From Antedon bifida (taxonomy: Eukaryota; Echinodermata; Crinoidea; Comatulida; Antedonidae), in contig OY727102.1 in the NCBI GenBank assembly GCA_963402885.1, positions 15,500,001-15,564,000 of the forward strand: a stretch of 64,000 nt of DNA, written 5' to 3'. A program made the translations under genes and the position numbers. Positions 46,486 to 57,844 of the stretch are shown piece after piece. Below the pieces are notes generated by a model. The model did not search any database and was not told the origin of the DNA. It worked only from the letters and a program-made list of their open reading frames with translations. Each line of letters begins with the position of its first letter. Positions within the stretch are counted from its first letter, which is position 1.

Positions 46486-48053
46486 TTAGTTATCCGCTTG
46501 GTATACCAAGCGGATAACTCCTTGTTATTGTATGAGATCAATATTTTTTTTCTGTATTATTCTTCTTTCCTTCCTTCCTTTTTGTGAGTCGTGTTTCTCT
46601 AAAATATGTAAACATAACATTTCATAACTTTGACAACATATGGGCATTTACGTGAAGTTGTGCACCTCCTATTTTTGAATGACGTCATAGTTGCGCAACG
46701 TGACTTACGCGCAATTTTATGAATTTCAATGATTGATTATAGATTAAAAGCCAAAAGTCATTTAGTATTGACACTTTGACAAAATTTAAGTCATATCAGG
46801 GGCAAACTTTCTACGGATTAAAAATGGCATGTTTCACAAGAAGTTACGCGCGCACGCGCATTTAAAATTTCAAAATGCGCAAAATTAATTTCTAATCAAC
46901 TTTTTATGCGTTTCTTGTCATTTTGAGCATGTCAAAAATTCCCACGGGCGCGCAATTTTTTACGCACGCGGTGCGCACGTAGCGTTAAAAACATATTTTT
47001 TTCTCTTGAATTATATTTTTCAAGTCTTTCCTAGTAATTTTGAAAACAATTTAGACCTTTTCCAGTTTAAATAACGCCATACGAACACGTTGAATAAGAC
47101 AATTCGTGCGCGTTTTTTATGAAAAAGCTTAAAAAATCGTCAAAATTATGTCTTTTTTTAAACAGTCATAGTTTCTAAAGTAAACCGTGAACCGTTTATT
47201 TTTATTACAAAATCTAGAAGTTGATGAGTTGTAGATATCGGATCATGCATCGATAAGGCTAAAAAAACATTGTGACGTCATCGTATGGCCACACGAATGT
47301 AAAATATAGGATTTTTGTCTCTTTCGTTATTGCTCATCACATTCAATAGAGCGCATCACGCTTATCTGTATTCCTTTTTCTCCTAAATTTATATATTGTG
47401 TAGGTCAATCAACTTTCTTTAGCATGAGATAAAAATATTTTAATTTTTATGACGTCATCATGCCTAAAAATTTTAATTACGTGGGTCATTAATTTCATCT
47501 TTACAGTAAATTTTAATCTGTAATAGCTCGTAAGAATAAAATGTGATAATCACGATTAAAACTTTTTCTGGAAGCTATTGGATTGTAGATACGAATTCAT
47601 GTAAACATTTTGCCAATCGGATGTTGTGACGTCATCATATGGCCAGTTGAATAAAAAAAGTCGTATTTTCATATTTTGCGTAATAGTTCATCACATTTAA
47701 AAGGGTGCGCATCTATATTTTACGTATTCAAATTACTTCTACACGTTAATATGTTGTTCCTGAGATAATTTCCTTCAGAAATTGCTATTTAAGTGTTTCA
47801 TTTTGATACCGTCGCCATGTTAAAAATTGGAATAAATGGCGGGTCCCGTAATTTCACCTATTCTACACTGTATGTAATATGTATACAGATTATACTGTTT
47901 GCATGTATATACTATATGACACAAATTGACAGAATTCAGCACTAACAGCATATCATATTCTTCAGTTCTTGTCATAATGCCATAATCTTTATCTGTGTGC
48001 AATATTCCAACGTATGACGTGCACGTGGCGTTTGTCGTTGTGCGGATAACTAA
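46486..48053. mobile_element. Candidate 1.57-kb non-autonomous element with 12-bp inverted ends
   Basis: TTAGTTATCCGC at 46486-46497 and its exact inverse at 48042-48053 bound a segment with internal imperfect direct repeats of about 355 bp. GTTGTAGATATCGGATCATG and TTGTGACGTCATCGTATGGC near 47230-47295 correspond to a related pair near 47585-47645. The left end includes the palindrome at 46488-46519. The element begins about 45 bp after the gene A stop codon. The minus-strand open frame at 47820-48182 has no recognised domain. The boundaries are a proposal. Confidence 0.5.
46488..46519. repeat. Perfect 32-bp palindrome
   Basis: AGTTATCCGCTTGGTA is followed immediately by its exact inverse, with no spacer. 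It lies in the presumed 3' UTR of gene A, at the left end of the proposed element 46486-48053. Confidence 0.92.
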
Positions 48054-49073
48054 CTCGTCAAAGTGACGAGTTTCATGTCTAGTTGGTTTTTTCGTTGATC
48101 TTTTTTTTTGAGATTTTTTTTGCGTCAACACTAAAAAGGACTTAAAATGTATAGACATAATATGTATGTACAGTTGATGCAATAGAAACCACTCTAATTA
48201 CGAATAGAATGCAATAGAATGTAAACTAAATTGAAACAGACTAGTTTGAACTTTGGTTCAGAACAACGTTTCGTCACTTTTCACATATGACTCTACAAAA
48301 TGTCCATCAAGAAAGACACTGGCAGAATGAACAAATTGACCATTAAGTTCTTAACTTCAACCAATTTTTTAAACAGCTAAATGAAAAGCTGCTTTCAACT
48401 GTAATCTAATTCTTCTAAATTTAAATACATAATTGAATTATGGTTATTTTGTACAGTATAATTTTGATCACAGTATTATGCAGATAAACGTTGCTCTTCG
48501 GAAACTGTTTTCATAAAACCGGAATCAATTGAGTATTTAAAACTATATTTAACATCGGTTCTCTGTATGTAGACCCACAGTTTATAGTGGCAAGAAAATG
48601 CATCGTTTATTCAAAATACAGTATTTAAATCTTTCTTCTCTGGCTCAGTAGTAAAGAGCCTATAAGTATCATTATTGCCTGAAATAACAAAATATTACGT
48701 TCTCCTGATTATCTTTACAGATTACTGTATATTGATTATATATAATTAGTAAATATTACGTTTATAAGAAGATATTGTTATTGACGGTTTCCATCACGAC
48801 GAGTAGTCGTGCCTACATTATTATTGTCCAATTTTGTAATAACTTGTGGTTATATTAGATATCACACTATTAATTTCATATTAAAGTTCTTTGAATCAAA
48901 AGACAATATGGTAATAGTTAATTTATTTAGACAGTGACAGTAACAGTTTCAATATATTTGTAATTTTTATTGTAATACAAAAGAAATACTTACTCTATAA
49001 TTATTTATTACTATAATTTTGTTACTGTAATTTAGATAAATATACATAAAAGGATGCAGATCGCATGCTTGGT
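48054..49073. other. Non-coding stretch
   Basis: No supportable exon, RNA or repeat. Confidence 0.4.
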
Positions 49074-49232
49074 TCCAACTAGAGACACAACACAACGACG
49101 TAACGTTACGTAACGTAACGTAAGGGATTTGACTAATCACAAGCGATGGATTATTCAAACTGTCGTTTGTCATTGGTCAACTCACTTGCGTTGAGTCTAC
49201 GTCCTTGCGCTGCGTCCTGTGGGAACCAAGTT
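49074..49232. mobile_element. MITE family A, near-complete copy
   Basis: The left end is ATGCTTGGTTCCAACTAGAG and the right end is GTCCTGTGGGAACCAAG. The centre has AATCACAAGCGATGGATTAT and CATTGGTCAACTCACTTGCG. The left arm contains a CGTAACGTTACGTAACG expansion not present in other copies. Confidence 0.8.
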
Positions 49233-50499
49233 TAAGAAATCAGCACTCAGTATATTACATTTCTATTTATTTTAAGAATTATGCCATACTGTATAACTGT
49301 ATAATAACAGTTTTGCAACTATCGTGTCATATAGTGGATGTTCTATATTTGAGTCTTATTTGTCGCAGTCAATAATATCACAATGGTTATTAAATTGATA
49401 AAGGAATCGATAAAGTTGAAAGAAAATAACGGTTCCGTGCATACAATGCGAGTGTAAAATTGATCTTTGTGGAATGAAACGTCATACGTTAACTACCTAA
49501 CATCAAGCTATCCTGAGCACAATGTTGTATTAAATGAATGCTATACCATTTAGTAAACTTAATTTAGACTTTTTTATTTTTAATTACATACATATTTATA
49601 GTTTGAGACACTTTCATAATTAAACTACGTCTCCGTTTTGTCTAAAGCTATGGAACATTATTATAATGTATTTACATTGAACGTATTATTATGTATACAA
49701 ACTGGTTGATACACCTCCCAGAAGTATCAGTCGTAAATTAATATCAAAATGAACTTCATGGATCAATTACAAGTGATAATTTTACATCGTTCAGTGTCGA
49801 AAACGCCATACAACACACAAAAACCCCACAATCCTGCATTTTCCCTTACTTATCTTAGGTTTTTATATTTTTTCAGTAACTTAACCGTCCTTTGTTTTCA
49901 TAAACAGAAATAGTGATTGTAAAACCGTAAAACAATCATAAGAACGTTCGAACATCGTTAAGTGTCGAAAAACGCCATACAACACAAAATCCCCCACAAT
50001 CCTCAGTCAACAACAGCCTAACAAACACGACATTGCAGTAAGCCTACCCAGTTGTATATAACGATACCGCACTTTTAAGAGTGCTTATAGTACATTTATT
50101 TAACATCACGTGACCCATTATTCCTCCAATCAAATGACAAGAATCTAAGGTGTGTTATAACATGGATTCCCCAGTGTCTTTAACATAGTAATGCAAAACA
50201 TTAGTATTTAGATTTGTAGCTTAAATATATTTGCTTTGTGTGGAGACTGAAATATCTATATTAACAGCCATTTTCTTTATCGATAATCCATTAATGCACA
50301 CCGTCTGTAGCTCTTTTGTTGTTTATTGCTTTTTTCGAAATTGATATTTTAAATTCAATAACCACCGTATTTATAGCTAGTCTTTGAATGTTAATTTTAT
50401 TTTACACAACATAAATCGATTTATTTTATTTAAAGTACATGTGAATAAAAACAGAAAGTAAACATAATTAAAAAATGGTTGGTACAAGTCACCGCAAAT
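49233..50499. other. Non-coding stretch with a short direct repeat
   Basis: AACATCGTTAAGTGTCGAAA with ACGCCATACAACACAAAA at about 49951-49990 repeats a similar pair at about 49786-49822. Both precede a CCCCACAATCCT motif. No gene supported. Confidence 0.45.
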
Positions 50500-50599
50500 A
50501 ATTTGACCAATCACGACGCGATAAATGATCGAACTATCGCTTGTGATTGGTCAACTCACTTACGTTGCACTTGCGTTGCGTCCAAGTGTGAAACAAGCA
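50500..50599. mobile_element. MITE family A, truncated copy
   Basis: TTTGACCAATCACGACGCGA, CGCTTGTGATTGGTCAACTC and TTGCGTTGCGTCCAAGTGTG are present. The left terminus is missing. Confidence 0.72.
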
Positions 50600-50634
50600 A
50601 GTGTTATCCTGAATTCAATTTTAAGGTGCATGTA

Positions 50635-51115
50635 TATACCGTAAATCTTGGATTATAATTCTTTGATTGTTTTGTAGGATGGGTTACTATTAGAAGGGGG
50701 TCACTATTAGAGTAGTGGGTTATTATTACTAATCTTAAATTAGGCACCTGTAAATAGTACCCCACCCCCAACTTTTCCGGTTAGCAACTCATAGCAAAAT
50801 AATAAAACAGTAGTACGAATAAACAAATTTGGTTGAACTCTAACTTTATTTTATAAACTCAAAAACACTCAATCCTCCTCATTCCCGAGATCAACATGCA
50901 TTATCTCCTTATTTTCAAAATACGGCTGCATCAAAAACGACCAGTCTTCATAATGAAAAGAAAAATATAAAATAAACAAATGTTGATTTTAGTGTCATTC
51001 TGTCAATAGTTTTTGGGTTACTATTAGCGTAGTGGGTTATTATTATTATTATAGATTGACTTATAAGGTGGGTTATTATTAGAAGGGGGGTTACTATTAG
51101 AAGATTTACGGTATA
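50635..51115. mobile_element. MITE with TATACCGTAAATCTT termini
   Basis: The 15-bp left end TATACCGTAAATCTT has an exact inverse at 51101-51115. Near the left end and again near the right end, in the same orientation, are GGGTTACTATTAGAAGG-type motifs, with related TATTAGAGTAGTGGGTTATT copies inside. It is 481 bp and non-coding. Confidence 0.78.
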
Positions 51116-51551
51116 TAACTAAATTTGAAATATTTTAAAATCCTTTAGACAGTGTATTTTGCATTCCAAAGTATAATAAAGTGTACACGCTAGTTAATCA
51201 ATAAAATAGCACGATCTTCCGCCATCCATATAATTGATTTGTGTTATTAATCAATGTTGGTCAGTTAATTAAATTCTCTTTTACATAATACCTATTCATG
51301 AGTAAATAATAACCTAATTACGTAGGTGCTTCAATGAAGATTTTCAGTCACGTGTTGTTCACTCCTACCGAGAGTCATTTGATTGCGTACTAATACAACA
51401 CACATTGGTAATATTCTAATTAATATGATGTTTATTATATAATTTCCAGTAGTTTATGGCAACCCAGACAATTATATAATACAATCTATAATTACAATAC
51501 TGTAAACCTTACTACTGTACAATGATGATAGGCCTAGTGTTTTTTTTTTCT

Positions 51552-51988
51552 AGAACGCAAAGGACGTACTGTAAAGCCGAACATTTTCGCTTCCCTAAAT
51601 TTTCGCGATTTTACATTTCGCGACCTTTTATTTTCGCGATTTGAGTTTCTTGTGTAATTTGTTGAACCAAATTGGCGAATGTATTTCGCCTCCGCGATGA
51701 ACGTCAAACAACAATTGAATAGCGTCGAGTAAAATTACAGAATACGTGATTGTAAATTTAAGGATGTAAATAAATAAATGTTTTGGCTGTACAGTGGACG
51801 ACGCACGTGTTTAACAGGCTCTTAGATAGTGAACACCCCCATAATTAATGTACTCTACCAATTTCTACAAAACTACGAACGGACGACGCGTATGCGGTTA
51901 TACCAATGACAAGCGACAGTTCGGATGAGCCATCACCAATGATTGGTCAAATGACGTTACATGTACGTCATTGCGTTGCGTCTTATAC
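51552..51988. mobile_element. Degenerate MITE family A remnant, possibly split by an insertion
   Basis: TAGAACGCAAAGGACGTAC at the left and ACCAATGACAAGCGACAGTT plus GTACGTCATTGCGTTGCGTC at the right match family A. About 330 bp of unrelated sequence separates them, with repeated TTTTCGCGA motifs near 51585-51645. Neither outer terminus is intact. Confidence 0.5.
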
Positions 51989-54484
51989 AACCTACGGTAT
52001 TAAAATAGTCCAAATACCTAAATCCTATATTTTATTGTTTAAAGTAACAATACGTCCTAATTGTCACCAGCGTTATCATCAATGTGTATTTTTATCGATA
52101 TGACTCAGTTCCATTTAAATTTAAGCAGCATAATATTTATTTTGAAATTTGATCAAGATCAACTTAATAACACCTGTCAGTTGATCATTATTAGCCTATA
52201 ACCAATCAACTGAATAAATAAATATATTACCATGAAAAACAAAGGAACGACTCAATTTTTCTTCCATGCCCTTATCGACCAAAGGATCTGCCTAGCCTAC
52301 AGATAAATATTCATTCTCTTGAGTAGTCGTGAGTGTACGGCACCATGGAATTTCTCAATGCCTTAACTGGACAATGTGTTTATTTTTGCTAATTTACCTA
52401 AATAAATTCATGCGCATGAACATAGTGTTATACCACTTGATTTATCCGTGGAGGAAATACTCATAGTATTAAAGTTCATTGATTTAATAATGTTAATACA
52501 AACAGTACGATTAAATAATATTAAATGTAATTTATGTGTCAAAATTGGTAAATGTGAGGTGTGCAGTTTTAATTTTTACAATAACATTATTACTGAGCAT
52601 TTATGGCTGCAAGCTTATTGTGCATCTAATAACTAGGTAGGGACTAATTTGCAGTAATTCATGAAACATCACAGTGTACCGCAACGAACATCTTAACTCA
52701 TAGGCGGACAAAATGGAGTGAGTTTTCTCATAAATCTAAATATAGTATATAAATAGGCCTACTCGTTATTACATTTTTCTCAGTAAATCTGAATTTTCTG
52801 ATACGCTATTACAACGTTTGGAACTATGTGATCGCTAAGCATTTAAATAATGTTTCTTATCTTAGCAGAAATATCTTTAGAAAAGCACTGGCTGTATAAG
52901 GAAAACGGGAAATGAATAAAACAAAAACAATATTTCCTAAAAAAAAAATCTTCCGTTCAGTCTGTGAAGTTTATTTACTAGATCAGCGCCCTCAATTAGT
53001 CAATACAAGTACGAATATAGTACTTTTGTATAATAAAAGTCTGGTCATTCATTCATAATAACAGTATAGTTATAGTCAGTATTGATGTTTAATTTAACAT
53101 ACAGAAACAAAACAGGACAGACAAACAAACAAGTAAAGCACAAAAAGACAAGACAATGATTAATGCCATGAAAGCACAGAAGTATAATTATTTTTGGAGT
53201 AGGATTTGTTTTAGTTTAAAAGAAATTTTGTTTAAGGTGCCATTTTAATTTTCTCGGAGGAGATCATTATATAATTTTGTGCCACTATAACGGATATTAT
53301 GTTGCATTACTGTTTGGTAAGTGGATGGTGGAGGAGTAGCTAGTGTTATGGTGATAATTGTTCAGGATGTATTTGTGGCTATGTTGGTAAAGACTGTATT
53401 TAAATTATATATAATTATACTTCACACCACTTGGATCTGATTAAGTGAAAGTATAACACATATGAGAATAAATATCTCTTATTGCTGATCTCCCTTTATT
53501 AAAAAACAAAACGTATAAATTATAAAACAACTGCTTATGATTCGACAAGAAACATGCCAACAAATTCGAAGCAACCACAACATTTTAAATAACACACATA
53601 CGAAAAACATGACAGATGAGACACCCACAAGACCTAAAAATTATATCAGAAGAGAAACTATGTCTAAGCACATCACCCGCCACTTGTATGACAAGTGACA
53701 ATGTGAACGTACAGTTAATAGGTCTAATGTCTTACAGGGTTCGTGTGTTTTTACTTTGGCAAGATACTGTACAATCGCCATAACCTAATGTGAACACAAG
53801 CCTTGTGAATACGTATGTCATCCACTTACATTTACCTGGTAAAAAGACCTGTCTTTATTCAATTTTATTTACTTAATTTATGATAAAACATCTATGTCGA
53901 CACGTTGGACGTCGTTAGACGTTTACCAAGCATAAAAGTTGACGCATGATGTGCTGGCTGAGTGCACTAAACTGTAACAACGCATGACGCAACGCGTATG
54001 ATTATGTATCTGTGAATCATAAACATTGACGCAATTATTTGTTTGCTAACAAAAACAAGGAGCGGAAGAATATTGCAAAAACGATATAGTGTACGATGTG
54101 TATATGTAATTGCTATTGGCTATATTGATCGAAGGCTCTATTCAAGTTGTACACCGTAAGAAATGTGATCAGTGCTATCGCGTTGTGTAAGTAAGCGTAT
54201 TGTGAGCGCGTCTCATTTCTACTTAGGCCCATATCCAGCACATTTAAAAATGGTATAGCAAATGAGCGCAAATGCAACATAAATTGTGTATGATTGAATA
54301 AAGGTAAGAAAAATATATATTATAAGTTATATAGATAGGCTTTTTAATTGTCTTAATTACTTTGATATTAATGATTAGACGCTATTATTGCATCATATTT
54401 CGATTGTTGTCATAATAATGTATAATTACAATTAGCATATGCGATGCAAATAATTTATGATTCTGTCTTAATTTATAGATAAAC
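51989..54484. other. Non-coding stretch upstream of membrane-protein gene B
   Basis: No supportable gene; the frame at 52448-52636 has no domain. The 3' end is presumed promoter and 5' UTR of gene B, with no identified motif. Confidence 0.35.
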
Positions 54485-54569
54485 ATGTATAAAATGTCTC
54501 TCAAGAAGGTACTGAGAGTAACGGGTGTAGGGGTAACGGTGGCATTGTCTTTAACAACAGCAACATCTA
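54485..54569 (+). CDS. Small type I membrane protein, gene B, exon 1 (signal peptide)
   Basis: The ATG in AAACATGTAT starts MYKMSLKKVLRVTGVGVTVA then LSLTTATS. It has a basic n-region and a hydrophobic core, typical of a signal peptide. The second Met (residue 4) is an alternative start. It ends in phase 1 before GTAAGT at 54570. It joins in frame to 55556-55612 and 57429-57844, giving 185 residues. Organisation, intron phases and the transmembrane motif match gene A. This looks like a tandem duplicate that has diverged strongly outside the membrane segment. No known family recognised. Confidence 0.7.
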
Positions 54570-55555
54570 GTAAGTGAACAGAATTTATTGTTTTTGTGCA
54601 AATAAATTCCAAAACAATACGTTGTTTAATTTAATTATAAAATACAGTAGTACATTTATTAGACCTAGAACTGGATATTTTTGGTTTGATTTATCGTTAG
54701 AGAAACTTCGAAGAACCATGTACTTCGTCACACACAACTAATTTATGTTTTTAACTAATGTTTTGCTCTAATAACTGAATACGGCCTATACAATTATTTC
54801 ACCCCAGTCCACCCCCCCCCCCCCCCCTTCCCCCAACCACAAACAATGATTATAATTCCGGTAAATGTTAGCAAATTAATTCTCCCCCACCTGACAAAGT
54901 TTAAAACATTATAATAATCATATTATGTACGGTATTAAATTACTATTTTCGTTGAAAAATTAAATAAAATCCAATTATAACGTTTATTTATTTATTTTTT
55001 ATTTTATTTATTTTAACCATATTTAATGAGGGTGATCCATCCAGCATTTGCTGATAATTTGGGACCCTCAGAACAGATACAATATGCAAAAAACAACAAG
55101 AACAGAAAAGTAAAAGAAAAACCAACAAAATAAAATTAATTACATAAGACTAAAAATCCGAATAAGAAAATTTGAAAAATAGAAAATAACTGATATGTTA
55201 AATTAAGCAAAATATAAAATATATATATATAAATAAAAATTTAGATCTACTATTTTACAATTAAAATCTGGAAAAGGATTACATAGTTTTGAGAAAAGTC
55301 ATAAGTCTAGTTTACCTATATACAGTATGCCGTTGAGATGGTGTCTCTTATGGCTTGTGAATGATATCTGTTTTGGTGTTTGTACGTGTGTTTTGAGGGT
55401 GTAGTTGTGGTGTTTTTTTAATGTGGTATCGAGGGTGGTGGTTGTCTCTATGGAGGTACTGACTGCAAGGTGATCACGAATTAGAAAGGTTTGCAGAAAT
55501 GAAACTACTGTATTCAATTTTATATATTACAATTTTTACAATACATCATCCACAG
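54570..55555 (+). other. Gene B first intron
   Basis: It contains a 16-base poly-C run (54812-54827) and, on the minus strand at 55015-55070, the SINE tail shared with 8185-8398. The minus-strand frame at 55299-55517 is not gene-like. Confidence 0.6.
55015..55095 (-). mobile_element. SINE tail fragment, same family as 8185
   Basis: Read on the minus strand: CTGAGGGTCCC, then GCTGGATGGATCACCCTCAT, then TAAATATGGTTAAAATAAA. This matches the 3' end at 8325-8385. The tRNA-like head is not evident. Confidence 0.6.
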
Positions 55556-55612
55556 CCCTGTCGACGACTACAAACTCAAATTTAAATGAAAATGGAGAAC
55601 AAACAAATACAA
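55556..55612 (+). CDS. Small type I membrane protein, gene B, exon 2 (short ectodomain)
   Basis: A 57-bp symmetric phase 1-1 exon between ACATCATCCACAG and GTAAGTAATA. The reading is TLSTTTNSNLNENGEQTNT. It is rich in Thr, Ser and Asn, consistent with a short O-glycosylated stalk. It has no cysteine and no domain. Both splice sites are strong and the phases agree with the flanking exons, although sequence similarity to exon 2 of gene A is not evident. Confidence 0.65.
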
Positions 55613-57428
55613 GTAAGTAATACATTGTCAATTGTTTTGTAGTATTTTGAATCTTTTTCAGTAGAATTTCTTTAAAATAAAAAAGGACATTAATTAATAA
55701 CACAAAATAATATATGCTTTTATAAGGTTTACTTTGATATGCTTATATATGATATTTCAAAATCATTATCAATATTATACAACAGTATGCCATCGCAGTT
55801 ACTAATACAAAAATACAATACAGTATCCATATTAATAACTCTAGTAAAAATTACAAAACTAATGAATATTCATGAGGCGTACGCACACACAAACGGACTA
55901 GTTACAATGTTATAGATGGCCATAAACTCTGACTATGGAGCATTTTTTTGTTATTAGATTGTAATTTTCATGGTCTTTGTTTATGGCATTGTGCTATTGT
56001 ACGCAATAGTAGCATTAGGTATATCATGCTCTATCGATCCACTTGTAAACCCAATATATGCAGGCGTCAGAGCAATTTAAGGGTGGTAGTATTGTCGCGA
56101 GTGCTATCCACGTAGATATTCTTGAACCTCAGAAAAGTGCTCTTTGCCTATAATTCAACGTTCTCTCTTAAGTTAATTTAATTAGTTAATTGTTCTGTTA
56201 AAACACATCTGATATTTGTCTATCTATCTTTACAAGCTGGTCAAAGATGATCACTTACAAATTCCATTAGACTCAATGATTAATAATGTACACCTAACAA
56301 ATATGTATGTAAAATATTGTAGTTAGTATAAATAATTGATTTAATTAATTTAGTTCAACCATGTCAATTTATACCTCCAGTAATTGAAATGTTACATCAA
56401 AGTAATTTCTACAGAGCCTTAATTGTGAAGCCTAATTAAGCATTATATAAAAATATTCTGATTAGTCAAGGGTAATGTGTTCAGTGAAATTATAAAAGCT
56501 TAATATATATTTAAACGTGAGACACCGACCGATGTTAAGAAAAGTAGTGCGACCGGGTCACAAATAAAACACGCTCATACAACATATCCTCTTAAATTTT
56601 ATACTATGAAGTAACCCATTTAATTTTGACGCGACAAATAATTTCTACCACCTAGTAAAAGCTATGTTAATAAGCAGTATTATTAGGAACTACTTTTTAC
56701 ATAAAGGACAATATTTTATTACATTTCCCAAGCATTGAGTCAATAAATTGGTAGCTGGTAGGAATAATTAATGAAAAAAAAGACTGCTATAAACAAGGTG
56801 TTCAACGCTGAGGGAGCTCATTATAGTACAGTATCAATCATATTATTATTAATAGCTATAGTGATGTAATAAAGGTGTAGTTTATTTAAGTAAAAAAATG
56901 CGTACTTACCACACTTGTTTACGTCCTGTGTAAGGTAGCGTATATCCAAATTTTCAAACAGGCCCAATAGGCCTAACATCTCCCTCATATAAATCCACAT
57001 CGATGAAGTTTATCATAAACATACTCTTAATTAACATCAACTTGTGTCTTTCTTATCGTGACAGTAATTCCCTTATTGCACAGTATAATCCAGAAAACAG
57101 CTACCGGTACTTGACATACATCATGTATTGTAGGCAAAGGCCCCAAATACCGCGGAAAATAAACGTTTACGATTCTGCGTGCGAGAGTATTAACGATCAG
57201 CAGATACATACTGTACTTCAGTAAAAGTCGGAACTCGGTATGTAGGAAAACAAACCGGTCTATTGTTATTTAAAACAATACCGTTGAATCAAAGCAATGT
57301 GACATCAGCTGCCATAATTATATGCAAAATGTTCCTATTCCTAGTCAATATTTGTTTAATTAGGAAAAGAATGCGGTACGGATCTGTCTGAAAAATATAT
57401 ATTTAACAATTACATTGTTAATTTGCAG
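55613..57428 (+). other. Gene B second intron
   Basis: AT-rich. An open frame at 57003-57224 begins with a hydrophobic stretch, but I could not place phase-1 splice sites around it, so it is not called. Additional ectodomain exons may be present but were not recognised. Confidence 0.5.
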
Positions 57429-57844
57429 GTCTGACGTGGTGGCAGATATTATTACTCGTAATCGGTGGCTTTCTGGTGTTTACTTGCTGGGGTTGTTATT
57501 TCTTCTTAAAACACCGCGAGAAACAACAAGCCAAGTTTAAGCCAATCGCAACATCCAACGGTGATGATCCTCGAGTGCGTTCAGACTCGAATACAGTAAA
57601 AATGGAACCACCAAGAGCATCTGCTGATGAGCAGAACGATGATGTCGAAATACAATTAGACGCGTCTGAACAGCCAGCAGGGCATACGACGCGCGAGGAC
57701 TCTGATAAACGCATTGTGGCACAGGATGAAATTGTTATCGAAAATGTTGACGAAAGTCAGCCAATTGCGTCAACATCTGATTATCAATATGATCGTAGGG
57801 ACACGGCAGAGCGTGTGGCAATGGACGATTTAGAATATCAGTGA
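57429..57844 (+). CDS. Small type I membrane protein, gene B, exon 3 (transmembrane and cytoplasmic)
   Basis: The acceptor AATTTGCAG ends at 57428; phase 1. The reading SLTWWQILLLVIGGFLVFTC is followed by WGCYFFLKHREKQQAK. This gives one transmembrane helix with an outer WW pair and a basic stop-transfer. The tail of about 100 residues is acidic and low in hydrophobics (EQNDDVEIQLD, IVIENVDESQP) and ends with SDYQYDRRD and a terminal DDLEYQ. It lacks the proline-rich and CCC motifs of gene A. The stop is TGA at 57842-57844. The region is GC-richer than its surroundings, as expected of coding sequence. Function unknown. Confidence 0.83.

Noticed and set aside
47820-48182. Minus-strand 120-codon open frame
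   Set aside because: Mostly inside the proposed palindrome-ended element; no domain and low complexity.
57003-57224. Secreted-looking open frame MKFIINILLININLCLS as another exon of gene B
   Set aside because: No phase-1 acceptor and donor around it; hydrophobicity is explained by AT-rich composition.
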